Assembly: GCF_000423185.1 (NCBI RefSeq)
Contig: NZ_KE383985.1
Span: 24,632-88,631, forward strand
DNA: 64,000 bases
From: Inquilinus limosus DSM 16000
Lineage (GTDB): Bacteria; Pseudomonadota; Alphaproteobacteria; DSM-16000; Inquilinaceae
Reading direction: 5' to 3'
Shown: piece after piece, positions 8,480-16,377 of the stretch
Numbering within the stretch: the first letter of the stretch is position 1
Layout of the letters: each line of letters opens with the position of its first letter
The notes under the pieces: model-generated
What the model saw: the letters and a program-made list of their open reading frames with translations, nothing else
Database searches by the model: none
What the model was told of the DNA's origin: nothing
Position numbers and translations under genes: made by a program

Positions 8480-9838
8480 TCAGCGCCGCAGCGCCCGGTC
8501 GATCGACAGCGCCGCCAGCTTGCCGTCTTGCACGGCGCTGACGGTCAGGTCCTTGCCCGGCACGCAGTCGCCGCCGGCCCAGACGCCGGACAGCGAGGTC
8601 TGCCGCTCCTCGTTCACGGCGATGCGGTTGCCGGCCATGTCCAGCGTCTCGGCCTCATGGGCGAAGGCCGAGGGCACGAGATACTGGCCGATGGCGGTGA
8701 AGACCTGGTCGGCCAGCACGGTGAAGCGGTCGCCGGTGCCGACGAGGCGCCCCTGGGCGTCGAGCTGGGTGTGCTCGAACTCCACCTCCTTCACCGACGG
8801 TCCCTTGCCGTTGGCCGGCCAGCCCAGGATGCGGCGCGGTTGGGCCCAGTGGCGGATGGTGACGCCGTTGACCTGGGCCCAGTCCTGCTCCTTCCAGGTG
8901 GCGGACATCTGCTCGGCGCCGCGACGATAGACCAGCGTCACCTCCTCCGCCCCCAGCCGCCTGGCCTGGGTGGCGGCGTCGATCGCGGTGTTGCCGCCGC
9001 CGATCACCACCACGCGGCGGCCGATCGGGACCGACCACTTGTCGGGGGCCTGGCGCAGCCGGGCGATGAAGTCGACCGCGCTCTCCACCCCGGCCATGGC
9101 CTCGCCGTCGCAACCGAGGGCGTTGACGGCGTTGTGGCCGAGGCCGAGGAACACCGCGTCGTAGTCGCGCCGCAGCTCGCTCAGGGACATGTCGCGGCCC
9201 AGCGCCATGCCGGTGCGGATCTCGATGCCGCCGATCTCCAGGATATAGGCCAACTCGGCCTGGGCGAAGCCGTCCGCCATCTTGTAGGCGGCAAGGCCGT
9301 ATTCGTTCAGCCCGCCGCCCTTCTGCTTGGCCTCGAACACCACGACGTCGTGGCCGAGCACGGCGAGGCGGTGGGCGCAGGCGAGACCGGCCGGGCCGGC
9401 GCCGACCACGGCGACGCGCTTGCCGGTCGACGGCGCGCGGCTGAACAGCTGCTCGTTGCGCAGGAACACATGGTCGGTGGCGTAGCGCTGCAGGGCGCTG
9501 ATCGCCACCGGCTTCTCCTCCTGGTGGTTGCGGACGCAGGCGTCCTCGCACAGCTCCTCGACCGGGCAGACCCGGGCGCACATGCCGCCCATGATGTTGG
9601 CGTCGAGGATGGTCTTCGCCGCGCCCTTCACATTGTCGGTGGCGATGCTCTTGATGAAGGACGGGATGTCGATGCCGGTCGGGCAGGCCTCGACGCAGGG
9701 CGCGTCGTAGCAGAAGTAGCAGCGGCTGGATTCGATCAGCGCGGTGCGGCGGTCGAGCGGCGGATGGATCTCCGTGAAGCTTTCGGCGATGCGTTCGGCG
9801 CCGATGCGCCCAGCCGCGATGTCGGGTCCCGTCGTCAT
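8480..9838 (-). CDS. preT: NAD(P)-dependent dihydropyrimidine dehydrogenase, electron-input subunit PreT
   Basis: A 452-residue flavoprotein that takes electrons from NAD(P)H and passes them to PreA. The N-terminal region has the GltD-like Fe-S cysteines (CYFCYDAPCVEACPTG and CARVCPVEELCEDAC). Two Rossmann motifs follow, VAVVGAGPAGLACA for FAD and VVVIGGGNTAIDAA for NAD(P)H. The start was placed at the ATG with a GGAGG ribosome site 8 bases upstream; the open frame runs 52 codons further but that part is not conserved-looking. It is the first gene of the operon and lies behind a RutR-type operator. Confidence 0.95.
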   Translation of the reverse strand: MTTGPDIAAGRIGAERIAESFTEIHPPLDRRTALIESSRCYFCYDAPCVEACPTGIDIPSFIKSIATDNVKGAAKTILDANIMGGMCARVCPVEELCEDACVRNHQEEKPVAISALQRYATDHVFLRNEQLFSRAPSTGKRVAVVGAGPAGLACAHRLAVLGHDVVVFEAKQKGGGLNEYGLAAYKMADGFAQAELAYILEIGGIEIRTGMALGRDMSLSELRRDYDAVFLGLGHNAVNALGCDGEAMAGVESAVDFIARLRQAPDKWSVPIGRRVVVIGGGNTAIDAATQARRLGAEEVTLVYRRGAEQMSATWKEQDWAQVNGVTIRHWAQPRRILGWPANGKGPSVKEVEFEHTQLDAQGRLVGTGDRFTVLADQVFTAIGQYLVPSAFAHEAETLDMAGNRIAVNEERQTSLSGVWAGGDCVPGKDLTVSAVQDGKLAALSIDRALRR

Positions 9839-9966
9839 TCCCAGCCTCCGCTGGCCGCATCCGCCGGGCGAGATGCCCGCCGGCCCGGCCCTCAAGCCCG
9901 GCGCCGCGCCCGGTTTCCCCGGTTTTCGCCGCGCCCGCCTCTCCTGACCGAAACGGTATCGAAAAC

Positions 9967-9982
9967 CTGACCAAATGGTCAA
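9967..9982 (-). promoter_or_regulatory. RutR-type operator upstream of preT
   Basis: The 16-base site CTGACCAAATGGTCAA matches the E. coli RutR consensus TTGACCAnnTGGTCAA at every defined position but the first. It lies 129 bases before the preT start, and its right half reads TTGACC towards preT, overlapping a candidate -35 element (candidate -10 GATACC at 9960-9955). RutR releases DNA when uracil or thymine binds. A RutR-like regulator is encoded at 13227, so pyrimidine-induced derepression of the operon is the simple reading. Confidence 0.75.
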
Positions 9983-9996
9983 CTCTATTTTCAATT

Positions 9997-10015
9997 GATA
10001 ATCAGTATCATTATC
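9997..10015. promoter_or_regulatory. Fur-box-like palindrome
   Basis: The 19-base AT-rich site GATAATCAGTATCATTATC matches 16 of 19 positions of the classical Fur box GATAATGATAATCATTATC, a ratio that also holds on the reverse strand. It lies in the same 60-base AT-rich patch as the RutR-type site, 60 bases before the plus-strand glycolipid-binding gene and 159 before preT. Which of the two genes it controls, and whether Fur or another iron or manganese sensor binds, is not shown. Confidence 0.5.
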
Positions 10016-10074
10016 GTTTGTTGCGCGGCGCCGGAATCGTGCTAGAACGTTTCAGGAACAGCAGGAGACGGCGC

Positions 10075-10626
10075 ATGGACCGACATGTCCGATGGGCCCC
10101 GGCCGAAGGCATCGGCCTGGAGCATCTGCGGCTGCATCGCAGCGGCGCCTGGATCCAGGCCGACAGCGTGGTGATCGGCGGCGATGAGGGAGTCGAGTGG
10201 GCGCTGACCTACACCATCGTGATGGACGCCGAATGGCGGGTGCGGTCGGTGGCGGTGACCGATCATGCCGGCGACCGGCGGCTGCGGCTGCTGGCCGATG
10301 GCGGCGGCACCTGGACCACCGGCGACGGCACGCCGCTGCCGGAGCTGGAGGGCTGCATCGACGTCGACCTGGTGGCGACGCCCTTCACCAACACCCTGCC
10401 GATCCGCCGGCTGGGGCTGGAGCCCGGCGAGTCGGCCGAGGTCAGGGTGGTGTATCTGCCGCTGCCGGAGCTGGCGCCCTTCGCCACGCCGCAGCGCTAC
10501 ACCGCGCTGGCGCTGCGGCGCTGGCGCTTCGAATCGCTGGACGGCAGCGGCTTCATCGCCGAGATCAGCACCGACGCGAACGAGCTGGTGCTGGATTATC
10601 CCGGCCTGTACCGGCGGGTGGAATGA
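10075..10626 (+). CDS. Putative glycolipid-binding family protein (PF06475-like)
   Basis: A 183-residue cytoplasmic protein without a signal peptide. It resembles the putative glycolipid-binding family (formerly DUF1089): an early VRW-x(n)-GLEHLRL segment, GWALTYTIV-like strands, and a terminal LDYPGLYRRVE typical of the family. No biochemical role is firmly known. The ATG at 10075 follows a GGAG ribosome site; an upstream in-frame TTG is less likely. It is divergent from the pyrimidine operon and shares its AT-rich control region. Confidence 0.75.
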   Translation: MDRHVRWAPAEGIGLEHLRLHRSGAWIQADSVVIGGDEGVEWALTYTIVMDAEWRVRSVAVTDHAGDRRLRLLADGGGTWTTGDGTPLPELEGCIDVDLVATPFTNTLPIRRLGLEPGESAEVRVVYLPLPELAPFATPQRYTALALRRWRFESLDGSGFIAEISTDANELVLDYPGLYRRVE

Positions 10627-10636
10627 AACGCCGGCC

Positions 10637-11566
10637 TCAGAGCTCCAGCTCCCAGGTCTCGCCCACCATCTCCGGGCCGAAGTCGCGGTGCGGCTTCGCG
10701 TCGACTAGGCGGAACCCGGCCTTCTCGTAGATCCGCCGGGCCGCGGCCAGCACGTCGTTGGTCCAGAGGGTGAGGCGGCGATAGCCGGCCCGGCGGGCGA
10801 AGCGGATGCATTCCTCGACCAGCCGGGCGCCGATGCCGTGGCCGCGCGCCGTCGGCTCGACCAGCAGCAGCCGCAGCTTGGCGGTCTCGTCGGACTGGCG
10901 CACCAGCATCACCGTGCCAGCCATCTCCCCGTCCAGCTCCGCCACCCAGCACTGCTCGCGCTGCGGGTCGTGGTCGCGCAGGAACTGGGCCGCGATCTCG
11001 GCCACCAGCGCCTCGAAGCCTTCGCCCCAGCCGTATTCGCGGGCATAGAGCACGCCGTGGCGGTGCACGATCCAGCCGAGATCGCCCGGCCGGTGCGGCC
11101 GCAGCAGATAGGAGACGACCTTGTCGCGAGGCTCGCCGAGCAGCCGCTCCACCGTGCGGAAGGCGTCGGTGAGCTGCGCCCGATCCCCGGCGGAGAGCGG
11201 CTGCAACAGGCGGCCGAGCACCTCGTTCGACCGCTCCTCCAGCGGCGCCATCGCCGCCCGGCCGGCCTCGGTCGCGGCCAGCAGGCTCTGCCGCCCATCC
11301 TGCGGCGAGGGCGTGCGGACGAGCAGGCCCTGCTGCTCGAACCGCGCCAGAATCCGGCTGAGATAGCCGGCATCGAGCCCCAGCGCCCGCCCCAGCTCGC
11401 TGGCCGTCGGCCGGTCGCGATGCACCAGCTCGTACAGCACCCGCAGCTCGGTCAGCGAGAACGGGCTCTGCAGCAGCCCTTCCTCCAGAACCCCGATCTT
11501 CTGGGTGTAGAAGCGGTTGAAGTGCCGCATCGCGGTCACATGCTCGGCCAGCTCCGCCTCGGCCAT
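10637..11566 (-). CDS. MarR-family regulator fused to a GNAT acetyltransferase
   Basis: A 309-residue bifunctional protein. Residues 1-145 are a MarR winged helix (LTELRVLYELVHRDRPTASELGRALGLDAGYLSRIL, then FEQQGLLVRTPSPQDGR). Residues 155-309 are a GNAT domain with the acetyl-CoA motif VEPTARGHGIGARLVEECIRFA. This two-domain architecture is widespread in proteobacteria; its substrates are mostly unknown. The ATG with GGAGGGAT was chosen over a start 19 codons earlier. A TTGAC-N3-GTCAA palindrome just upstream is a plausible autoregulatory site. It ends 10 bases from the convergent glycolipid-binding gene. Confidence 0.88.
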   Translation of the reverse strand: MAEAELAEHVTAMRHFNRFYTQKIGVLEEGLLQSPFSLTELRVLYELVHRDRPTASELGRALGLDAGYLSRILARFEQQGLLVRTPSPQDGRQSLLAATEAGRAAMAPLEERSNEVLGRLLQPLSAGDRAQLTDAFRTVERLLGEPRDKVVSYLLRPHRPGDLGWIVHRHGVLYAREYGWGEGFEALVAEIAAQFLRDHDPQREQCWVAELDGEMAGTVMLVRQSDETAKLRLLLVEPTARGHGIGARLVEECIRFARRAGYRRLTLWTNDVLAAARRIYEKAGFRLVDAKPHRDFGPEMVGETWELEL

Positions 11567-11610
11567 TCGATCCCTCCGTCGCGAATCGGATGACAGAGTC
11601 AATCTTCTAT

Positions 11611-11623
11611 TTGACCTAGTCAA
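11611..11623 (-). promoter_or_regulatory. Candidate MarR operator
   Basis: TTGACCTAGTCAA is a 13-base palindrome (5-base arms TTGAC/GTCAA, centre CTA) in a short AT-rich patch 45 bases before the MarR-GNAT start. It overlaps the stop codon of the upstream CGNR gene. MarR proteins commonly bind such sites next to their own gene. The binding is inferred only. Confidence 0.45.
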
Positions 11624-12213
11624 CTATCCCGAGCCGACGCCGACCGCTGCCTTTGCCGGAAGCGGCGGACCTTGTCGGCCGTGCCGCAATCGCTCATCAG
11701 GCACCAGCGGCGGCTGGCGTTCTTGCTGCGGTCGTAGAACAGCCAGCCGCAGTCGTGGCCGGCGCAGCGCTTCAACCGCGCCGGCTCTCCCCGCAGCAGC
11801 AGGTCCAGCGCGTCCATGGCCAGCCGGTGGCGGACCGCCGTTCCATCCGTGGGCGGCGCGTCCCGCCAGCTCGCCCCGGCGGCGGTGACGGCCAGCCGGC
11901 GCCGGGCCGCCGCCTCCGCCACCTCGGCCTGCACCAGGGCCACCGCCTCCGCCGGCGGATCGCCCCCGGTCGCAATGGCGTCGAACACCGCATGCAGCGT
12001 CTCGCGCAGGCGGATCAGCCGTGCCCACTCTTCGCGGTCGATGCGGGGTATCTCGCCGAAGGCCTGCGCGCACCAGACGGCCAGCGCGGCGGGGTCGCCG
12101 GCCCGCTCCCGCGGTCCCGGCCCGCCCCATCCGGACAGGGTGTTGCAGAAGTCCAGGCAAACGAAGCCGCCGACCAGGGGCAGTTCAGGAGGCGTCGTCT
12201 GGTCCGATAGCAT
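11620..12213 (-). CDS. CGNR zinc-finger / ABATE-domain regulator
   Basis: The 197-residue protein has an N-terminal ABATE-type domain (PLVGGFVCLDFCNTL) and a C-terminal zinc-ribbon: CAGHDCGWLFYDRSKNASRRWC then MSDCG. The domain's name-giving CGNR motif reads CGTA here, while the four zinc cysteines are kept. Members are thought to be DNA- or RNA-binding regulators and are often divergent from an EamA permease, as here (76 bases apart). The likely role is control of that transporter. No strong ribosome site precedes the ATG. Confidence 0.85.
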   Translation of the reverse strand: MLSDQTTPPELPLVGGFVCLDFCNTLSGWGGPGPRERAGDPAALAVWCAQAFGEIPRIDREEWARLIRLRETLHAVFDAIATGGDPPAEAVALVQAEVAEAAARRRLAVTAAGASWRDAPPTDGTAVRHRLAMDALDLLLRGEPARLKRCAGHDCGWLFYDRSKNASRRWCLMSDCGTADKVRRFRQRQRSASARDS

Positions 12214-12231
12214 GAAACCAGCATAACCACT

Positions 12232-12260
12232 TTGACAGGTTTCCGCGAGACCTATATCGT
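12232..12260 (+). promoter_or_regulatory. Sigma70-type promoter of the EamA transporter
   Basis: TTGACA (12232-12237) is separated by 17 bases from TATCGT (12255-12260). An inverted repeat GAAACC (12214-12219) / GGTTTC (12238-12243) brackets the -35, and AACCAC/GTGGTT repeats also flank the start region; either could be the CGNR regulator's operator. Confidence 0.6.
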
Positions 12261-12289
12261 TACCAGCAAATGCCAGAAAGGTGGTTACG

Positions 12290-13180
12290 ATGCGCTGGAA
12301 CTCCCTCGGCCAGCTCTATGCCGGTGTCGGGCTGTCGGGCATCGGCCCGATCCTGGTCCGCACCGCCCCGGTCGACCCCGCCGCCACCGCCTTCTGGCGC
12401 CTGACCCTGAGCTGCATCCCGGCCGCGATCCTGGCCTGGCGGTCACCCCGCATGCCGGCGCGCGACATCGGCCTCGCCCTGCTGGCCGGGGTGATGCTGG
12501 CCGCCGACCTGGTGCTGTGGAACGCCTCCATCGTCCGCACCAGCGTGATGGAGGCCACGCTGCTGGTGATGATCTATCCGCTGCTGGTGGCGCTGCTGCC
12601 GACGCTGTGGCTGCGCCGCCGGCCGGACGGCAGGGTGATCGGCGGCGGCCTGGTCGCCTTCCTGGGCATCGCCATCCTGGCCGGCGCCCGCGGCGCCGAC
12701 GGCGGCGACCTGCTGGGCAACGGCATGGCGCTGCTGGCCGCCCTGTTCTACGCCGTCTGCTTCCTGATCTCGGCGGCGCTGTGCCGCCGCCAGGCCGCCG
12801 CCACCGTCACCTTCTGGACCCTGATCGGCGCCGCGCTCGGCGCCCTGCCGGTGGCGCTGCTGCAGGACCGGATCCTGCCGGCCGCCCCCTCCGGCTGGGT
12901 GAACCTGGCGGCCCAGGCGCTGATCGCCTTCGCCTCCCAGCTTCTGGTCGCCCGGGCCCTGCGCACGCTCGACGCCGGCTTCTCCGCCATCGCCGGCTAC
13001 GGCCAGCCGGTGGTGGCGACGCTGCTGGCCTGGCCGATCCTCGGCCAGGTACCGCAGGCGGCCGCCCTGGTCGGCAGCGTCTTCATCGTCGTCGGCATCG
13101 CGCTGGCCGGGCGCGGCGAGGCCGAGGCGGCCCCCGCGCCGGCCCGGCCGGGGACCGCGGAACCGGCGCCGGGCCGCTGA
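12290..13180 (+). CDS. EamA/DMT-family metabolite exporter
   Basis: A 296-residue inner-membrane protein with ten predicted hydrophobic helices in two EamA repeats (first half ending near SAALCRRQ, second starting near TFWTLIGAALG). The family exports amino acids, sugars or other small metabolites; substrate unknown. The ATG at 12290 with AGGTGG just upstream is preferred to an in-frame GTG at 12281. The C-terminus is alanine/proline-rich and cytoplasmic. It is divergent from the CGNR gene. Confidence 0.9.
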   Translation: MRWNSLGQLYAGVGLSGIGPILVRTAPVDPAATAFWRLTLSCIPAAILAWRSPRMPARDIGLALLAGVMLAADLVLWNASIVRTSVMEATLLVMIYPLLVALLPTLWLRRRPDGRVIGGGLVAFLGIAILAGARGADGGDLLGNGMALLAALFYAVCFLISAALCRRQAAATVTFWTLIGAALGALPVALLQDRILPAAPSGWVNLAAQALIAFASQLLVARALRTLDAGFSAIAGYGQPVVATLLAWPILGQVPQAAALVGSVFIVVGIALAGRGEAEAAPAPARPGTAEPAPGR

Positions 13181-13226
13181 CGCATCGCTATCGACGCCGC
13201 CGGCCTTTCCGGCCGATGATGCCGGC

Positions 13227-13919
13227 ATGACCGACGCCGAGATGCTGGATTCGCCGGAGGACACCGGCACCGCCCTGGACACGCCGCGGCCGAGTGTGGG
13301 CAGCCGCCTGCGCCGCGCCCGCGAGGCGCAGATCCTGGATGCCGCCGAGGCCGAATTCGCCGAGGCCGGCTTCTCCGGCGCCACCATGCAGGGCATCGCC
13401 GAGCGCGCCGGCCTGCCGAAGGCCAATGTCCACTACTATTTCGGCACCAAGGAGGCGCTGTACCGCGCCGTGCTGGCCCGCATCCTCGACCTCTGGGTCG
13501 ACGCCTTCGACCATCTGGTGCCGGAGCGCGACCCGGCCGAGGCGCTGGCCGCCTATATCCGCGACAAGATGCGCTGGTCGCGCACCCGGCCGCTGGCCTC
13601 CAAGGTCTTCGCCAACGAGATCATCCACGGCGCGCCGCAGGTCGCCGACTACCTGTCGGGCAAGCTGAAGCGCACGATCGACGAGAAGGCGCGGGTGATC
13701 GAGGGCTGGATCGCCGCCGGCCGGATGGCGCCGGTCGACCCCCGGCACCTGGTCTTCACCCTTTGGGCCGCGACCCAGACCTATGCCGATTTCGAGGCCC
13801 AGATCCGGGCGGTGCTGGGGCGCGAGGCGATGGATGACGACGTCTTCCTGGTCGCCGGCCGGCACGTCACCGGCCTGATCCTGCGCGGCTGCGGCCTGAA
13901 GCCGCCGCGCGGCGGCTGA
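13227..13919 (+). CDS. rutR: RutR-like TetR-family regulator of pyrimidine use
   Basis: A 230-residue TetR protein. The N-terminal helix-turn-helix (near residues 30-75) contains GATMQGIAERAGLPKANVHYYFGTKEALYRAVL. The ligand domain closely follows E. coli RutR: SGKLKRTIDEKARVIEGWI, then APVDPRHLVF and WAATQTYADFEAQI line up with RutR's IDEKSALIAGW, APIDPQHLIF and WASTQHYADFAPQ. RutR senses uracil/thymine. Its predicted site lies before preT, 3.2 kb away. The gene is not adjacent to its proposed target operon, and there are ~30 extra N-terminal residues. Confidence 0.87.
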   Translation: MTDAEMLDSPEDTGTALDTPRPSVGSRLRRAREAQILDAAEAEFAEAGFSGATMQGIAERAGLPKANVHYYFGTKEALYRAVLARILDLWVDAFDHLVPERDPAEALAAYIRDKMRWSRTRPLASKVFANEIIHGAPQVADYLSGKLKRTIDEKARVIEGWIAAGRMAPVDPRHLVFTLWAATQTYADFEAQIRAVLGREAMDDDVFLVAGRHVTGLILRGCGLKPPRGG

Positions 13920-13979
13920 TCAGTCGCCGGGGATGAGGCATCCGTGGCGGCGCACGCCGCTTTGCGCTAAGGATGGGTC

Positions 13980-14582
13980 ATGCTGACGCGCGCCCTGATC
14001 CCGCTGGCCCTGTTCGCCCTCGCCGCCTGTGGCGCCGAACCGCCGCAGCCGCCGCTGCCGCCCGACGTGCTGCAGAGCGCGGCGGCGCCCGGCCAGGGCT
14101 TCGACCGCAACCGGGGCGAGGCGCTGCTGGCCCAGGCCAAGGCGGCCGAAGCCCGCAACCCGGCCGAGGCCAAGAGTCTGTACCGCCAAGCCGGCATGGC
14201 CTGGCCGGACCTGGCCGACGCCTGGGACGGGCTGGAGCGGGTGGCGGCGAAGCAGAACGACGCGGCCGAGGCCAAGGCCGCCGGCTTCATGGCCGAGCGG
14301 GTGAAACTGTATCCCGGCACGGCCATCGCCTCGCAGCGCGAGGTCAATATCGCGCTGCAGAGCTACATCCAGGCCCAGACGCAGCAGCCGACCGACGGGC
14401 CGGAGCAGCTGGCCTATGCCAAGCGGCTGGGCGAGTTCTACGACGCCCAGTATGCCCGCGCCGGCTTCTACACGCGCGAGAAGGACTTCGGGAACATCGA
14501 GGCCCACGACATCCCGGCGGTGGCGCTGACCGGCGGCGGCATCCTGGGCTACGGCGTCAGCCTCGGCACCAAGTTCAACTAG
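13980..14582 (+). CDS. Hypothetical lipoprotein with TPR-like helices
   Basis: A 200-residue protein of unknown family. The lipoprotein signal is MLTRALIPLALFALAAC with lipobox LAAC (Cys17). The mature N-terminus is proline-rich (EPPQPPLPPDV), followed by alanine-rich helical repeats (EALLAQAKAAEARNPAEAK and ADAWDGLERVAAKQNDAAEA), reminiscent of tetratricopeptide repeats. The end, GILGYGVSLGTKFN, resembles a terminal beta strand. Outer-membrane anchoring is likely; function unknown. It converges on the HtrA-like protease gene with only 4 bases between stops. Confidence 0.75.
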   Translation: MLTRALIPLALFALAACGAEPPQPPLPPDVLQSAAAPGQGFDRNRGEALLAQAKAAEARNPAEAKSLYRQAGMAWPDLADAWDGLERVAAKQNDAAEAKAAGFMAERVKLYPGTAIASQREVNIALQSYIQAQTQQPTDGPEQLAYAKRLGEFYDAQYARAGFYTREKDFGNIEAHDIPAVALTGGGILGYGVSLGTKFN

Positions 14583-14586
14583 GCGG

Positions 14587-15606
14587 TCAGCCCGCCCGCT
14601 CGCGCGGGGTCACCGTCACCTCCTGCACCCGGCCGTCGCGCAGCAGGCGCAGCACGGCGGGGACGCCGACACGTTCCACCCCGAGCAGCCGGTGCAGCGC
14701 GTCGACGCCGTCGACCGGGTTCCGGTCGATCGCCAGGATGACGTCGCCGGCACGCAGCGCCGCGGCCCCGGCGCCGCCGGGCAGCAGCTCCGCCACCCGC
14801 ACGCCGCCGGCGGCCGGCAGGCCGAGCGCCAGCTGCAGTGGTCGCGGCAGCCGCACCGTCTGCGCGGCGATGCCGAGCGAGGCGCGCCGCACCCGGCCGT
14901 GGCGGATGATCTCCGACGCCACCACCACGGCGGTGTCGCTGCCGATGGCGAAACACAGGCCCTGGGCGCCGGCGATCATCGCGGTGTTGATGCCGACCAC
15001 CCGGCCGGCCGCATCCACCAGCGGGCCGCCGCTGTTGCCGGGGTTGAGCGCCGCATCGGTCTGCAGCACGCCGTCGATCAGGCGGCCGGACCGGCCGCGC
15101 AGCGACCGGCCGAGGGCGCTGACCACCCCGGCCGTCACCGTCGCCTCGAAGCCAAGCGGGTTGCCGATCGCGATCACCAGCTGGCCGACCTGCAGCGCGG
15201 CGGAGGAGCCGAGCGGCGCCCAGCCCGGCACGCTGTCGTGCAGCCGCAGCACCGCGAGGTCGGTGTCGGGATCGTCGCCGACCGGCCAGGCGACGACGCT
15301 GCGGCCGTCGCTGAGCGTCGCCGTGATCGAGGCCGCGCCGCGCACGACATGACTGTTGGTGAGGACGAAGCCGTCGGGGGTGAAGATGACGCCGGAGCCG
15401 CTGCCGCGCGGCACCGCCATGCCGTCCGGCCCCTGGCCGGAGACGCGGAGATGCACGACCGCGGGGGCGGCGGCGCGCACCGCGTCGGTCACCGTGCGGG
15501 AATAGGCGTCGAGGGCATCGGCCCCGGCCGGGGCGGGGGATGGCGTCGACGCCTCGGGCCCCGGCGCCGGGGCGTCGAGGAGGAAGCGGGTTTCGTAGCC
15601 GGGCAT
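14587..15606 (-). CDS. HtrA/DegP-like trypsin-type serine protease with one PDZ domain
   Basis: A 339-residue protease. The catalytic triad is complete: His86 (LTNSHVV), Asp116 (DTDLAVL) and Ser192 (NPGNSGGPL). A PDZ domain covers about residues 245-335 (GVRVAELLPGGAGAAALRAGDVILAID). Unlike periplasmic DegP it shows no signal peptide or membrane helix from the chosen ATG; the longer frame upstream (56 codons) is proline/arginine-rich and also has no export signal. It may therefore act in the cytoplasm or use a missed start. It is divergent from an Lrp regulator. Confidence 0.87.
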   Translation of the reverse strand: MPGYETRFLLDAPAPGPEASTPSPAPAGADALDAYSRTVTDAVRAAAPAVVHLRVSGQGPDGMAVPRGSGSGVIFTPDGFVLTNSHVVRGAASITATLSDGRSVVAWPVGDDPDTDLAVLRLHDSVPGWAPLGSSAALQVGQLVIAIGNPLGFEATVTAGVVSALGRSLRGRSGRLIDGVLQTDAALNPGNSGGPLVDAAGRVVGINTAMIAGAQGLCFAIGSDTAVVVASEIIRHGRVRRASLGIAAQTVRLPRPLQLALGLPAAGGVRVAELLPGGAGAAALRAGDVILAIDRNPVDGVDALHRLLGVERVGVPAVLRLLRDGRVQEVTVTPRERAG

Positions 15607-15798
15607 GGGAATGGCCTTGGGATCCGGAAGGGGCGCGCCAGCCGGCTCGCCCCGTTCGCCTAGATGTGGGCACGCCGGGAATAGAACCCAAGGGGAACGC
15701 CGCCAGGTCGCCCTCTGGTGACGCCGCAGGCGCGCCGGCGTATCGTCGACCCTCTGGATGCGCGATTCACGCATCGATCACGGCGGGAATGCCCGGAT

Positions 15799-16278
15799 AT
15801 GGCGACGGACGCGCTGGATGGCTTCGATTGGCGGATCCTGGCCGCGCTGCAGGACGACGCCCGGATGAGCAACATCGCCCTGGCGGAGCGTGTCCTGCTC
15901 TCGCCGTCGCAGTGCGCCCGGCGGCTGCAGCGGCTGGAGGAGGCCGGGGTGATTCGCGGCTATGCCGCGCTGCTGGACCCCGACCGGATCGGCCTGTCGG
16001 TCGCCGCCTATATCTCGATCACGCTGGAGAAGCACGGCGCCTTCACGGCGGAAGCCTTCCGCGAGGCGGTGCAGCGCCACCCCGAGATCGTCGAATGCTG
16101 CGCCGTGACCGGCGACGCCGACTACGAGCTGCGGGTGGTGGCGCCCGACCTGAAGGAGCTGTCGCGCTTCATCATGGACAGCCTGATGCGGATCGACGGC
16201 GTATCCGCCATCCGCTCGCGCATCGTGCTGGACACGCTGAAGGACAGCAAAAGGCTGCCGCTGCGGCCGGCCACGTGA
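15799..16278 (+). CDS. Lrp/AsnC-family transcription regulator
   Basis: A 159-residue regulator: N-terminal helix-turn-helix (DWRILAALQDDARMSNIALAERVLLSPSQCARRLQRLE) and a RAM/ligand-binding C-terminal domain (ECCAVTGDADYELRVVAPDLKEL). The family responds to amino acids and usually controls neighbouring transport or catabolic genes. The nearest divergent gene is the HtrA-like protease, which would be an unusual target. The ribosome site is weak. Confidence 0.92.
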   Translation: MATDALDGFDWRILAALQDDARMSNIALAERVLLSPSQCARRLQRLEEAGVIRGYAALLDPDRIGLSVAAYISITLEKHGAFTAEAFREAVQRHPEIVECCAVTGDADYELRVVAPDLKELSRFIMDSLMRIDGVSAIRSRIVLDTLKDSKRLPLRPAT

Positions 16279-16377
16279 AGCCCCGGCATCGGGCCGCATG
16301 CCGCACCGGGTTGTGCCGCGCCGCCGCCCGTGCTTGTTTCTCGCCCACTTCTCGCGACCGTCTGGAGCGCCCAGCGC

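Noticed and set aside
11611-11623. TTGACCTAGTCAA as a second RutR box
   Set aside because: It shares TTGAC/GTCAA ends but has a 3-base centre instead of the CAnnTG core, so spacing is wrong. A MarR operator fits its position better.
16330-16377. Upstream TTG start extending the cyclophilin by 16 codons
   Set aside because: It would bury the clear signal peptide inside the protein, and the ATG at 16378 has a ribosome site.
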